From Kazachstania africana CBS 2517 (taxonomy: Eukaryota > Ascomycota > Saccharomycetes > Saccharomycetales > Saccharomycetaceae), in NCBI RefSeq assembly GCF_000304475.1, contig NC_018946.1, positions 744,001 through 808,000 on the forward strand: a stretch of 64,000 nucleotides of DNA, read 5' to 3'. Under the pieces are notes generated by a model that did not search any database, was not told the DNA's origin, and was given only the letters and a program-made list of their open reading frames with translations. The position numbers and the translations under genes were made by a program. Positions 42,187-53,227 of this stretch are shown in pieces (positions within the stretch are counted from its first letter, which is position 1; each line of letters starts with the position of its first letter).

Positions 42187-42689
42187 ATGAGAACGTCAAT
42201 TCATTATTATCACTTGAGTCTTCATTGCGGATGCAATGAAATAATTGGTGAAAGGCTATATTTTCACGAGGTTCTGCAAATTTATGGAAATATAAGAGAG
42301 GACCATCAGAGCATGGTTATGTAATAACAACATATATGCCAGCATTATGTAGTAGTAAAAGTACAAGATTGTTTACAGAATATACCCAGCCAGTGATGTC
42401 GCTACGGATAGCAGACTTGATGTTGTCTCTAGTGTAGTAAAATTGACGCTTTTTTGAGCTCTGGGCTGCTTGAGGAAAGAAAAACAAGTTATTGAACGGG
42501 CAATGTATAACTTGATTAGAAAACATCGAGTAAAAGTCTTTAATAAATTCTTGTTTTCTTCTGCAAGACTTTTTCTATTTTGGCAAACTTGACTAAATTG
42601 GAAAAAGTCGACGAATGAGACAGCAGACTGCGATAACTTTTACGTACTTAAATTTAGTATATCTCATCCTAATCTAACTAGATAAACAA
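42187..42689. other. spacer between small membrane ORF and YIM1
   Basis: 503 bp. A 69-codon minus-strand ATG frame (42,317-42,526, starting MFSNQVIHCPFNNLFFF and ending in a hydrophobic segment) is the only notable frame. It is not recognised and is left uncalled. Confidence 0.4.
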
Positions 42690-43784
42690 TCAGTCGATTT
42701 TAATAACGACCTTACCCTTTGCCTTATTCGATCTTAACCTTTCAATTGCTTTTTTGAAGTCGTTGAACGAATATGTAGAATCTATCTGTGGTTTGAAAGT
42801 GGCCCTTTTTATCATTAACGCACCTAGTTCCATGAACTCAGACACAGCTTTGACGTGGGCAAAGAAGTAGTTAAATCCTCTAAAAGGATTCAGGACTCTC
42901 AATGGCATTGTAAATGGTATGAAATTCAATAGACTTGGATTCTGGTAGTTATATTTTGAATCACCGACAACAGTTACAAAATATGAACCGGTGTCAATTG
43001 GCCTTAAAACTTGATCCATAATCGGAAAAAACTGATTGTTACCAACCGAATCAAAAATTAAGTCGAATTTTTCATCATTCAATTTCTCTTGGATTAATTT
43101 TTTAACATTATCCACAGTTACATTATTACCTTCGTTGTCGTTATAAGGTAAGAGATAATCATAGCCAAATTGCCTATTATAATCTATTGAATCCTTATTA
43201 CATACACCAACGATGGTACCTATTTTCAAATGGTTTTTGGCTATCTGAACTAAACAGTTAGAGACCGATGTAGAGGCGCCAATAACTAGAATTTTAGAGT
43301 TTTCATCCCATTTTTGCTTTTTATCGAAAAGAACAGCATATGCAGTACCGAACACATTAGGCCAAGAAGCGGCTGTTTCAAAATTTTCAGTCTCAGCCAT
43401 ATGTGCAATGGAAAGCTGTTGTAGTGGATTAATAATCAGATAATCAGACAAACTACCCTGGCTTCCATATATGTGAGAAAACACACCATTTACACGATCC
43501 CCAATTTGCCATTTAGGATCAACATTTGCACCCCTTCGAACTATGACACCAGCATAGTCTCTAGAGTATGTCTTGGGATCGTTGCGAGTAAGATAAGGGA
43601 AGCAAAAACTGTGAAGAACAAAGTCAATTGGAGTAAGAGCAGCCGCTTTTAAATTTATGACGATCTCATCGTCAGAATAACATNNNCAATCTAAAGAAAT
43701 TTCCTTAGTTGTGATAGCAGGTGGAGTCTTGCAGTTTATAAATGTTACAGATCTTTGTGTAGTCTTAGAATCGATAGTAGACAT
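42690..43784 (-). CDS. YIM1: Yim1, medium-chain dehydrogenase/reductase family protein
   Basis: 364 residues from the ATG at 43,782-43,784 (MSTIDSKTTQRSVTFINCKT), matching S. cerevisiae Yim1 (365). Upstream codons are open but lack an ATG. The GroES-like part contains AAALTPIDFVLHSFCFPYL, TYSRDYAGVI and VNGVFSHIYGSQGSLSDYL; the Rossmann part contains VLVIGASTSVSNCLVQIAKN and FDLIFDSVGNNQFF. It lacks the zinc ligands, so it is a quinone-oxidoreductase-like MDR. Yim1 is a lipid-particle/mitochondrial protein linked to the DNA-damage response. Three N bases (43,684-43,686) leave two residues near position 33 undefined. Neighbours differ from YMR152W, so it has moved. Confidence 0.95.
   Translation of the reverse strand: MSTIDSKTTQRSVTFINCKTPPAITTKEISLDXXCYSDDEIVINLKAAALTPIDFVLHSFCFPYLTRNDPKTYSRDYAGVIVRRGANVDPKWQIGDRVNGVFSHIYGSQGSLSDYLIINPLQQLSIAHMAETENFETAASWPNVFGTAYAVLFDKKQKWDENSKILVIGASTSVSNCLVQIAKNHLKIGTIVGVCNKDSIDYNRQFGYDYLLPYNDNEGNNVTVDNVKKLIQEKLNDEKFDLIFDSVGNNQFFPIMDQVLRPIDTGSYFVTVVGDSKYNYQNPSLLNFIPFTMPLRVLNPFRGFNYFFAHVKAVSEFMELGALMIKRATFKPQIDSTYSFNDFKKAIERLRSNKAKGKVVIKID
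43684..43686. other. assembly gap (NNN) inside YIM1
   Basis: Three undetermined bases interrupt the YIM1 coding sequence but keep the reading frame. They mark local assembly uncertainty. Confidence 0.99.
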
Positions 43785-44958
43785 ACTGAAGAGCTGTGGT
43801 TCATTCACTTCGAAAAGTACAGTGAAATTCCAAAGGTACAGAACTGTTTGTCCAAAATATTACCTTTGTCGGGCGCCTGATGAAAAACAATATTCCACGG
43901 ACCTACTTCATCTTACACATATATGTATTGACACTTAAAATGTCTACGTTGAACATTGCCAACATTATAGGGACTTAATGTTTTGAAGAAGTAGATAGTA
44001 GTCCTTCAGGGACTTTTAACATGATCATCTGTTAGTAATAACTATTTCTTTGTAGGTCTCCTTCACCTTGCCAGCACAATTCATTAAAAATCTTATGACT
44101 GGAACGGCTTTACTTACATTTCTCTAAAATAACTTATCCTTGCTATGTAGCAAGCAACTCCAGAGATAGAGGGCACTCTTTTTGAAATGCACCAGCTTAT
44201 ATCTTTTTTGAAAATGTAGCAGTTCTTATCCTGCTATTTTACTCTGGTGGAGAGTAGAACGATTTAAGCGAGATTAAAATATCACTCGCAACTTTTTGGA
44301 AGACAATTCATTTTGGTATCTTCCAATTTAAAATAGCAAAGAAGGGCACAGTCTGAGACACAATTTCATGCTTGCTCTCAAATAATATCTTTCTAAAATT
44401 AACGCATTCCAGGAATTTACTTTTTGATATAATTAACATAATATTTATTGCTTTTATTATACAGGTCTACATACTGTTTGCTTGTCGCAGATGGATTTCT
44501 ACTGTTAATGGCTTGGGTTAGTTTTCAACAGGAACGTTGTATGAGCTGCATACCATGTTCCTCTTTATATAATGTCATATGTTGATTTCAGTAATAGCAA
44601 ATTTAAAAGGGTCGACAAATTTACTAGCATTGACTGCGAGAAGTATAACAGCAGTAAAAAATACGTATTTCACAAGCATTCATAGTAACCTTAAGTAAGA
44701 CTACTTTCAAAAATGACGGGTAGCTTCCCATGGGGAAACTAAGAGAGAGAAACCAATAATGGATATACAAAGGTCGAATATCACCCCGTACTATTTTAGA
44801 TTAACTGTTTCGATACATAAAAAAGAGAATAAAATAGATTGTTATCGTGACCATACACGAATATAAAAGAAAAAAAAAGTCAATAACAACATGTTAGTGA
44901 AATCAGAGAAAGAAAAAGAAATGTCTTCATTATCATAGATCAGACATTGACGTGATGA
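43785..44958. other. gene-free start of the subtelomere-like region
   Basis: 1.2 kb upstream of YIM1 with no recognisable gene, repeat or RNA. From here to the right edge intact conserved genes become rare. Confidence 0.5.
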
Positions 44959-45689
44959 CTATTCGCTCACGGTACCAATAGAGATACAGACTTTGTCGCC
45001 GTCATTAAAGGAAACCGTACCATTATTGTAGACGTACAGTAGATCATCTGTTAAACCAGTTTGTTCCTCAATAGTCTTTGACGAATCATAGAAAATTGAG
45101 ATACATTCTCCAAAATCGGCTGAGTTAACTGGGGCATAAGCTTCTTCCGCTAGTTGTTGGCAGATGTTAACATTACCAATAGATTGGCTACTAGTGTAGA
45201 AATCATAACTCTTACCCATACTCCATGTCTTGACAGCTTCATCAACATAAGATTCCTATTCTTCCTTAGCAACAATAACACCATAAGTAGTTTTTGGGTC
45301 ACCTGTATGAGATTCAAGATAGAAGTAGTTGTTAATACCATTAAGTTGGGTGAAGTCTCCTGCAATGGCTGTCAATACGAAATCCATGTAAGAATTAATT
45401 TGAATTCCCCCAAAAACACCGATAGCGTATCCAGCTTCAACTAGTTTATACCCTTGATTATTTCCGGCATCTGAGTAAATATTGAGAGCCACCTCGTCCA
45501 CAGCATATACTAGATCCACTACAACATCAGTAGGCAAGTCACCATCCCAGTAAGCGAAACCTTCGTGAGTCATCATAAAAGTTCCTTCTGAACAGTTGGC
45601 TTGAGAGGATGGAAGTGCTCCTGTAAAATCTGGAATGTCAAGTTCGCACAAAGCGACTTGGATGAGGAAGAATAACGCTAAAAAAACAT
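44959..45689 (-). pseudogene. LysM-like secreted protein family, copy A (broken)
   Basis: A degraded copy of the family whose intact member is at 49,626-50,369. It keeps a signal-peptide-like start region (FLALFFLIQVALCELDIP), YWDGDLP, TGDPKTTYG and the C-terminal LysM-like block (EEQTGLTDDLLYVYNNG, SFNDGDKVCISIG). Two lesions are visible. The T7 run just after the ATG at 45,687-45,689 puts the ATG out of frame with the signal peptide, and a single in-frame TAG (45,256-45,258) divides the protein after VIVAKEE. Both parts share one frame, so decay is recent. No function is known. Confidence 0.8.
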
Positions 45690-47906
45690 TTAGTAAATAT
45701 CTTGTTTTTTAGTTATAAAATAGGACTTTGTAAAACTGTATCGCCAATATCTGTTCAGGAATCAATAAATCGTTGTTGATTATGGATTCACGATAGTATG
45801 TTTCTTTTTACAAGCTAGCATATAGATAAAATGGAATGGGAATATCAGTGAAAATGGGGAATAAAGCCAGATTTTTATATGTTTTAAAAAAGAGCCTGTT
45901 AGATAACCTCCTCTTCAGTTAGCATATGAACCTCAGTGCTAGCAACTTTGGAAGATTGTCTCCGATTTATTAGCTTTTTCCAATGTTCTAATTCCTTACT
46001 ATTCGAACCTCAATTCTCGAAAAATCGTACCTCAATTAAGCCTCTACAGTTAGCAACACCGACATCTATACTTCTTAGCTCTTTTTACCTCAAATTCTTT
46101 TAGAAAACGTCATTTATTGCTAATGTTGTTTTTCAAAGCGGGGTGGCCATGATAGCGCCGTATAAGTTTAGAGTTACTCCGATTATCACGATGACGGGCT
46201 ATATCTCAAAATGGCAGTTTACATTCAGCTCTAATGAGGTTCTTGGCCAGCTGCGAATAATAGAAGTGTTATTTGAGGCTACATATCTCGCAAGTGAATA
46301 ATATAGTACAGGCTAAAATTTATCGAAGCCATATCTTGTGACCTTTTCATATTTAGAATCGCCGGTTAAAAATACCAGGATTGTGAACTTGAATATCGGA
46401 GAAGCCATTGCAGCAGAATAAATCTTACTGGCATCAACGCATCTAGAGTTAGATTTCATCACTACTAACTTTAAAATGTGGATAAATATAACGGACTTTC
46501 TAGTGTTCTGGTCCCCGGCTGTACTTTGACAAATATTTTACTTTTCTTGATAATAGAAATGGTAGTAGCTACCATTTGAACTTTACAATTCAAGAAAATT
46601 AAAGTTTTGCTATCTAAAATCTGAAACATAAATCATTCAACGAACAAGGGCTCCTCTTTTGAATTTTTTATTCTCATCAAGGTGTGATGGAAGGTCAAAT
46701 ACAGAGAAGCCACTCGATATCATTTTCAAATTCAAAGAGAATAATATATTCTATACTGCAATAAAATATACATATAAAATATCACACTCAGTGACCATGT
46801 TACTATGTGCCTGTAAATTAATTTGGAAGCAGAAATGCATGAATTCATTTTCCATTAGAAAGGGAATAGTCAAATGGTTATTTCCTGCCCCTTCAATATG
46901 CGCAGAATACCAAATAGCGTATTCCATATAAATACGAGATTGATGCTGTAAAAATATGTAGAATCCTGACATATTGTGCGTATAGAGGGAAATACGCAAT
47001 TTCAGAATATTTGTCTGTCAGCATCCTTTAAATCACTGATTTTTTTTCTAGTTCTACGGATCATACGCTGAGCCACTGTCAGGAGAGCTGTAGCTGATTG
47101 TAAGAGCTGAAAAATCTACTACCAACATTACCACTAAGATCCAGATTCCCAGGTAAATTGTTATGACGAACAGCAGTTCCACCATCTGCTTTCAGTTCTT
47201 TAAAGAAATAGTATAATCACTTGGGCCATATTGAAAAGCTACCGGCCACATGTTTAAATCGGGACACTGTAACTAGTTAAGCATTTCCTATATACACGGC
47301 ATAATATCTAGTGACTTCTAGGCGCAAATCCATCCGATTTCCTGCCCAATAACATGATTAAGGGAACTCTGATCGCTGGACAAAAGCTGTTTCATTCAGA
47401 CGGAGCCTAAAAGTTGAGCTTGTAAAATTAGTAATATTGGTACCGCTGAAATTGTCCTGTCATGAATATTATATGATATACCTTTCCACTGAAAGATCTT
47501 TCGACAAAACAATTGTTTGACCACTATTACAAATTTAATGCTGCCATCAAACTAGAGCTTGTTCTGCTCATCAGTGATACTGTCACAACTTGAGGACTTG
47601 CAGATTCGCATTCGATGCCCTACCGTAATAACGGCACACTTGCTTACGAAGCAGACGCTAGCGACTTGACTTTCGTCATTGGAAAAAAAGCTCAGAAATT
47701 CACACTGTTGCCAGTCAGGAACCTCAACATATTTATAACGATCATACCCACGTGTCCTGATAAGATGTAAATTATTATAACTCAAAACATCGTGTTGAAA
47801 TTTATATAAGCAATATGAAATGAACTATTGGACCCTTCGTATTAAGTTTTCCTTTTCTTATGGTGTCATTGAGAGACTATAAGTATAAACTGTTAGTACT
47901 ACTAAA
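45690..47906. other. copy A upstream flank and gene-free DNA
   Basis: 2.2 kb without a supported gene. The part next to copy A (to about 46.2 kb) resembles the upstream flanks of copies B and C, including a shared CGTCATTT..GCGGGG..CTCCGATTATCA-type block near 46.11-46.19 kb. A TTG-headed minus frame (47,552-47,785) with five Cys has no recognised match. Confidence 0.5.
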
Positions 47907-48693
47907 ATGTCTTTTATCAAAAATTCTACACCACCTGCTTCGAACAATACGAAATATTCGTGTCAATCAAGGTTGGAAACTTCAACCTCCAACATAGCGT
48001 TATCATGCCTCCATTGACAATTTTGAGAGCCCAACATCCGGGTCATCCCAAATAGAAACTGGGCTACCAATTATTGCGTTCAGAGTGTTCAAAAGTCTGG
48101 TGGATTAGTCATTATTGAGGCTTCTTTTACCTCCTTTTAGGCTAGCGGTTTATGATAGCGCTCCTGATATTTGGCCTGAAGAACAAGTTAGAAAATGGAA
48201 GAGTATTTTTGCTAAAACTTTATGACAACGACGCTGTGGTGTTAGATAACTTGTGAAACTTGGGACAATGGGCTATTCCTGTAGTTGCAAGGTATGGCCC
48301 ACTTTTCGATTCTATATCCGACAAATCTGCCTTGATGAAGATTTAAAGGCAAGAATTGGAAAGTTGGGCATCAGACAGCACACTATTGCAAAAGCTGAAA
48401 TTACTGATAGTTGTTCAAGGATATTCACAACTATCTAAGAGGGCTATACTATTGGCACTGACGGTGTTGAAATTCATTGCGCAAATGGCTGGTTTATAAA
48501 CCAATTTTTAGAGCCAGTCTGTAACAACGGAAAAGATGCATACGGCCATTTTATTGAACATAGAGAGACGTTTGTCTTGGAAGTTGTAGATGCTGTAGTT
48601 GGTGCTATTGATTTAGGAAGAGTTGCTATTAAATCTTCTCTCTGGGTTAGTTACAGCAAGATGCCTGGTTCTGGAGACATAATAGAAGTATAA
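47907..48693 (+). pseudogene. old yellow enzyme (OYE2/OYE3-like NADPH dehydrogenase) relic
   Basis: Fragments in several frames align in order with yeast old yellow enzyme. ATG at 47,907 opens MSFIKNSTPP; about 48,010 gives PPLTILRAQHPG; about 48,450-48,600 gives DGVEIHCANGWFINQFLEP, HFIEHRETFVLEVVDA. These match the OYE N-terminus, active-site strand and the DGVEIHSANGYLLNQFLDP region. Several frameshifts and stop codons separate them, and similarity ends at about residue 265 of 400. Key flavin-site His is replaced near HCANG. The enzyme reduces activated alkenes with NADPH; this copy is not functional. Confidence 0.85.
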
Positions 48694-49625
48694 TTAGATT
48701 GAGTTATATTGACTATAGCAAATACTGGTGCAATAAAATCTTAATCGTATATTCTAATCTTCTTATAAAGTAAAACCTATAATATAAGCAAATTCCAGCC
48801 AAGAGAAGTGTCTGGAAGATATAGGCCTTTATATATGCTTGATCTGAGGCGGTTACTTGCTACAACTTTCAAGGGTGTACCACCATCAAACTTGTAACAC
48901 CATGAAACGCGAATTAACATAAATCTAGAGGATATAAAGATTATTTATCTTGCAACATCAAAGTGACCTATTTTCAGTTCCCTTTAATAATATCGAAGGC
49001 GCTACCAAGAAATTGACGAATTTCAGAGTTTACGTGTGGACTGAGATTAAAATATGCAAACCAGTACGCCCTATTAATGTGAGAAAATTAATATAAGGTC
49101 ATTGGTGACTTTTTGCAAGGTCATGGTGATTACCGCATTTTGAACGTCCCTGAGATAACAACTTTTTGTTTAGTCACATACGTTCCTTTGTTATCAATAC
49201 AAGAGGCTACTGTACCAGAGATAACAAGGACCGATAGTAAACCAGACGTACTCATTACATAGTCTCACTGTGCAAATTTTCACGGTAAATTGTCGATATT
49301 GATTATATTGTAAGCTGCCCTTTATCGAATGTTACGGAGACACCTTGGACCTTTGCTTAATGGTGTTTTAACACAGGCAGTGCAAGTTTAACTACGACAT
49401 AGCCACTAAAATAATATACTAGACCAAAGAAGAGCTTAAGGGTTGAATATGAGAGGCGACACCACCACTCATATATATAACTTTTTTGTGAATTACACCA
49501 ATACTTAAATATAAAAACAAACTTAGCATATGTTTAAATACCAAGCAGAGAGAAAAATAGCCAGCAGGAGAACGTGTTTAATTGAAACAAATAATATAAT
49601 ATGTTCAGTTGCGGCTTACTAAAAG
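48694..49625. other. spacer between OYE relic and copy B
   Basis: 930 bp. A 41-codon minus-strand ATG frame (49,130-49,255) starts with a signal-like MSTSGLLSVLVISGTVASC, which may be a remnant of another secreted protein. Nothing else is recognised. Confidence 0.4.
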
Positions 49626-50369
49626 CTATTGAGTATTGTCGGGGACAGCACCAATAGAAACACAGACCTTATCGCCGTCATTAAAAGAAGTTGTACCACC
49701 ATTGTAAACATAGAGAAGATCAGTTGCTAAGCCAGTCTGCTCCTCTAAAGTTTGTGAAGAGTTATAAGTAATCGAAATGCAGTCACCAAAATATGACGAG
49801 TTGATAAAGGTATATGCGTCGTCGGCTGAGTGCTCGCATAAATTATATTCATTAATAAATTGTCTGCTGGTGGCAAAATTGTAGCTTTCACCCCTACTCC
49901 AAAACTTTATTGCCTCAGTGACATACTCAAAACTTAGATCTCCTGTTGCGGCGATAAACCCATAGGTAGTTTTTGGGTCACCGGTAATAGATTCAATATA
50001 AAAGTAATCATTCATTCCATTTTCGACTATTAAAACAGCAGCATAAGTATCGAGAAGGTCGCTAGATATAGAGTCAAGCTGATTACCTCCAAATGTGCCT
50101 ATCATGTAATCATCCTGACTTACTCTGATTGCTTGAATATTTCCCCCTGCATTATCTCGAACCAGCACAATATCGTCTAGAGCACCTGCAAAGTTGACAT
50201 CATTAGAATTTGGCAAGTCGCCATCCCAATAAGCATAAAAACTGTGAGCGGAAATTAGATTAGTGCCGCAATCGCTTGATGAAGTGGGAAACCATCCATC
50301 GCCCACATCTGGTATAGTTATTTCACAGAGGGCTAGAGGAAGTAAAAAATACAGGATTAATAGGAACAT
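49626..50369 (-). CDS. secreted protein with C-terminal LysM-like domain (copy B, intact)
   Basis: An intact 247-residue protein with no recognised yeast name. A hydrophobic signal peptide (MFLLILYFLLPLALC, cleavage near residue 15) leads into a ~170-residue domain with YWDGDLP (47-53) and TGDPKTTYG (129-137). The last ~45 residues (about 194-238: GDCISITYNSSQTLEEQTGL, then DLLYVYNGG and FNDGDKVCVSIG) have the spacing of a LysM fold, with Cys197 and Cys236 likely to pair. Other Cys are 34 and 178. Sequons occur at about 190 and 203. No membrane anchor or GPI-like tail is seen, so it is probably secreted. LysM domains bind chitin or peptidoglycan-type sugars; a cell-wall or intercellular role is inferred only. 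Two broken paralogues flank it. Confidence 0.75.
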   Translation of the reverse strand: MFLLILYFLLPLALCEITIPDVGDGWFPTSSSDCGTNLISAHSFYAYWDGDLPNSNDVNFAGALDDIVLVRDNAGGNIQAIRVSQDDYMIGTFGGNQLDSISSDLLDTYAAVLIVENGMNDYFYIESITGDPKTTYGFIAATGDLSFEYVTEAIKFWSRGESYNFATSRQFINEYNLCEHSADDAYTFINSSYFGDCISITYNSSQTLEEQTGLATDLLYVYNGGTTSFNDGDKVCVSIGAVPDNTQ

Positions 50370-51847
50370 TTCGTCGTTTGTTGATTTTAATGTTAGTTTA
50401 GACGAGCTTGTAAAGTGCGATAAATTAATGGTAGCTGGAAAATCAATAATATAAATTGATTAACAGTGGATTGTTGTTGTTTTTTTTTGAATTTAATAAA
50501 ATATAAGATTGTTGAATTTTTTAGAGATAAATGGTAATACAATGGCCTATTTATACGTTTATTTTGTTCTATTTGTCCGATTAATTCACCATTGGGAGGT
50601 TCACACTATAGCTGCAAGAACGCCAATTGCTATCTCATGCGTAAATCTTTCGAATATACTTTCTTCTATTTCCACATCTATCCAGGACTAATTCTAACGT
50701 TTGAACCTCAACTCGTCATTATCGTACTGATTCAGTTAGAGGTATGACTGAAACATACCTAAATTGGATCTCCGTCTGAAATCATTCTTTGACGTCATTT
50801 TTCATGTGCGGGGTATGTAAATCGCTCTGTCGCTTTAAAGTTCTCCGTTTATCTCAACGCCAGAAAAGGTAATTACATGCAATGATTGTAATGGGGGTCA
50901 TTTAACAGTCGCGGAAGCTAGGTTGAGGCCGTCCACATTCGTCGGAGTTTCAGTAAATGTTTCAATTGCGCTGTATTCGTAACTGCTGTAAAAAGTTTTT
51001 GTTTACCGGAGTGTTGATTAACCCAAAATAAATACTTTCACCGATTAATGAGTTGTGAAGCTTTTCGAAACTTTCTATCTGATTCCATCTAGAAAGTGCG
51101 CTTAGAGATATGTAGTTTGCAGCTCTTTAGCCTTGTGCTGTGATCATCATGACTGCTCGCATCTGTAGCTGAAAAGTCTCAGCTGAGTAACAATATCCTT
51201 CCCTATTAACTATAATAAAAAACCGGCTGTCGCAATATGGATGTACCGAGGCTCAAGTGGAAAGCTGATTTTAGCGTCTATGATTGGCACTAACTGAATT
51301 AAATTTTTGTAATAGTGTCATTACTATGGGGCAGAGAAATCCCTGTATCTATCTACCTTTAGGATTCGAGGAGCTTGCAAAATATTGGGGATAAGACCTA
51401 AGAAGATACAAGATACGTACCTTGACATGCTCTTTTTACTACTTTTCAATACCTGAACGTCTAACGCGGCGATTCTGACCTGCTTCTCCTGTGTACGATA
51501 TCGCCCTTCAAGTTTGCTTTTGACTAGAAGCAAAAGTACCTTTGCAATATTTCCTTGAAACTGAAGAAAAATAGAGAATTTTTCCACAGCTGATGACAAC
51601 TCCTCGAAAAAAAGATAGTGCTTACTTTTTGCCCTCCTAAGTCATCCTTGAAAACGATATCATATAAAGAGCTGTATTTTTAAGTAGAGATACCACAAAA
51701 TGAGCTATGCAACCTTAGAAGGTGGCTATTGAGCTATTGTCATACATAAAAACATAAAAATAGATAAATAACTTTGCGTATACGAACTTTCAAATAATGG
51801 TAATAATGAAATGGCCAAAATCTTGAATTGATAGCAAAAAGTGTGGC
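50370..51847. other. copy B upstream flank and gene-free DNA
   Basis: 1.5 kb. The first ~500 bp parallels the upstream flank of copies A and C (block near 50.79-50.86 kb with GACGTCATTTTT..GCGGGG..TCTCCG). The rest holds no recognised gene; short frames (51,324-51,599) have no known match. Confidence 0.5.
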
Positions 51848-52552
51848 TCATGCTGTAGCAGTACCGATAGATACACAAACTTTGTCACCGTCGTTGAATG
51901 AAACAGTGCCGTTATTGTAGATATAAAGAAGATCATCTGTCAAGCCAGTCTGCTCTTCGATACTTTTCGAGGAATCATAGAAGACTGAGATACACTCAGC
52001 GAAATCATCAGAGTTTGTCGGGGTATATGCTTCGTCTGCAAGACGCTCACAGAAATTCACTTCTCCAATAGATTGGCCACATGTGTAAAAGTCGTAGCTT
52101 CTACCCATACTCCACATCTTGACCCCTTCATTGACATACTCCTTATAACCTTCTTTAGCAATGATAAATCCAAACGTAGAAGTAATTGTTAATACCGTCA
52201 AAATCCAGGATAACACCACTATAAAGCGCGGTCGCTAAGCTTGTGACTTCATCGAGCTGTATACCTCCGTAGAAACCTAGTAACCAGAGTCTGCGTCGGT
52301 TACCTTGATTGCCTGAATATTGCCCTGATCGGGGACGAGAACTGTGTAAGGGGTTTGAACTGTACTTCCAATGTTGAACTCGGTAGTAGTATAAGGTAAG
52401 TCACCATCCCAATAAGTAGAAAGTTCACAGGACGTTATGAAACTCCCCGTGCTACATTTATCTACGGAGGCTGAAAAAGAATTTGTGGGAGGTGGAATAG
52501 TAAATTGACAAAACGCAACTTTTATCAAAAATAAAAACACTAATATAAACAT
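51848..52552 (-). pseudogene. LysM-like secreted protein family, copy C (broken)
   Basis: Begins with a good ATG and signal peptide (MFILVFLFLIKVAFCQFTIP) and keeps STYWDGDLPY. A frameshift at about 52,277-52,285 shifts the middle (GGIQLDEVTSLATALY) to another frame. Near 52,174-52,180 about a dozen codons around the TGDPKTTY motif are deleted and the frame returns. The C-terminal LysM-like block (EEQTGLTDDLLYIYNNG, SFNDGDKVCVSIG) is intact and closest to copy A. Not functional as it stands. Confidence 0.8.
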
Positions 52553-53227
52553 CTTGTAACTGGTTTAGGATAAATAATGTAACTTTTTAATACCCAATCT
52601 AACAATCTGTCGATAAATGTTTGGCAGTAAGTTGTTCTTTTAAAATCTAACAAATAGAGAGAATGGAATGAATATATCAGATGCGAATAGCATTAAATTA
52701 CCTATTTATATGTCAGTACTTATGTTTGATCCTATTCACTCCAATGAATTTTTTGCAGTCCTCATGAACCTCATTACAAGCCTTTGACCATCTCCCCCCT
52801 TTTCAGACTTGCATCGTTATCTTCATGCTAGCTTATCACCAAATAAAAAGATAGTACAGGGTCTGCAAATTCTTATGATATTTCTTGACTTGGTTGTACT
52901 AACTCGAAGTGATGCTATGCAAGTTCCACAACGTGTCTAACCTTGTATTTTCCAGTGACGTCCGTCATCGACGTCATTTTTTTTCCAGAGCGGGGTCAGA
53001 AAATCTCCGATTATCAAAATTTTGTCTGTTTATTACATTCAAGCATAATGAGGTTCAGCGATCATTTTGACCGGTTGAACCAATTGAGGTTATTGCCATG
53101 CATTCTTTACCGAAATGTGTTGTAGGAATTCCATTTATAGTTACAGAATGTAGAACCACAATGGGAATTTTTCGTTACGAAGAAAAGTTATAGAGCTGAT
53201 TTTTTGCACTATTCTTACCTCACGTAG
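52553..53227. other. copy C upstream flank
   Basis: 675 bp. It contains the counterpart of the copy A and B flanks (AATGGAATGAATATATCAG near 52.66 kb; CGTCATTTTTTTTCCAGAGCG near 52.97 kb followed by TCTCCGATTATCA). No gene is visible. It abuts the helicase relic. Confidence 0.5.

Noticed and set aside
42317..42526. 69-codon minus-strand ATG frame with hydrophobic C-terminus
   Set aside because: No recognised homologue; kept only as a note for the spacer.
46659..46999. Overlapping frames on both strands near 46.7-47.0 kb
   Set aside because: Unrecognised, antisense to each other and the minus frame lacks an ATG start.
47552..47785. Cys-containing minus-strand frame
   Set aside because: Starts at TTG and shows no match to either secreted family in the window.
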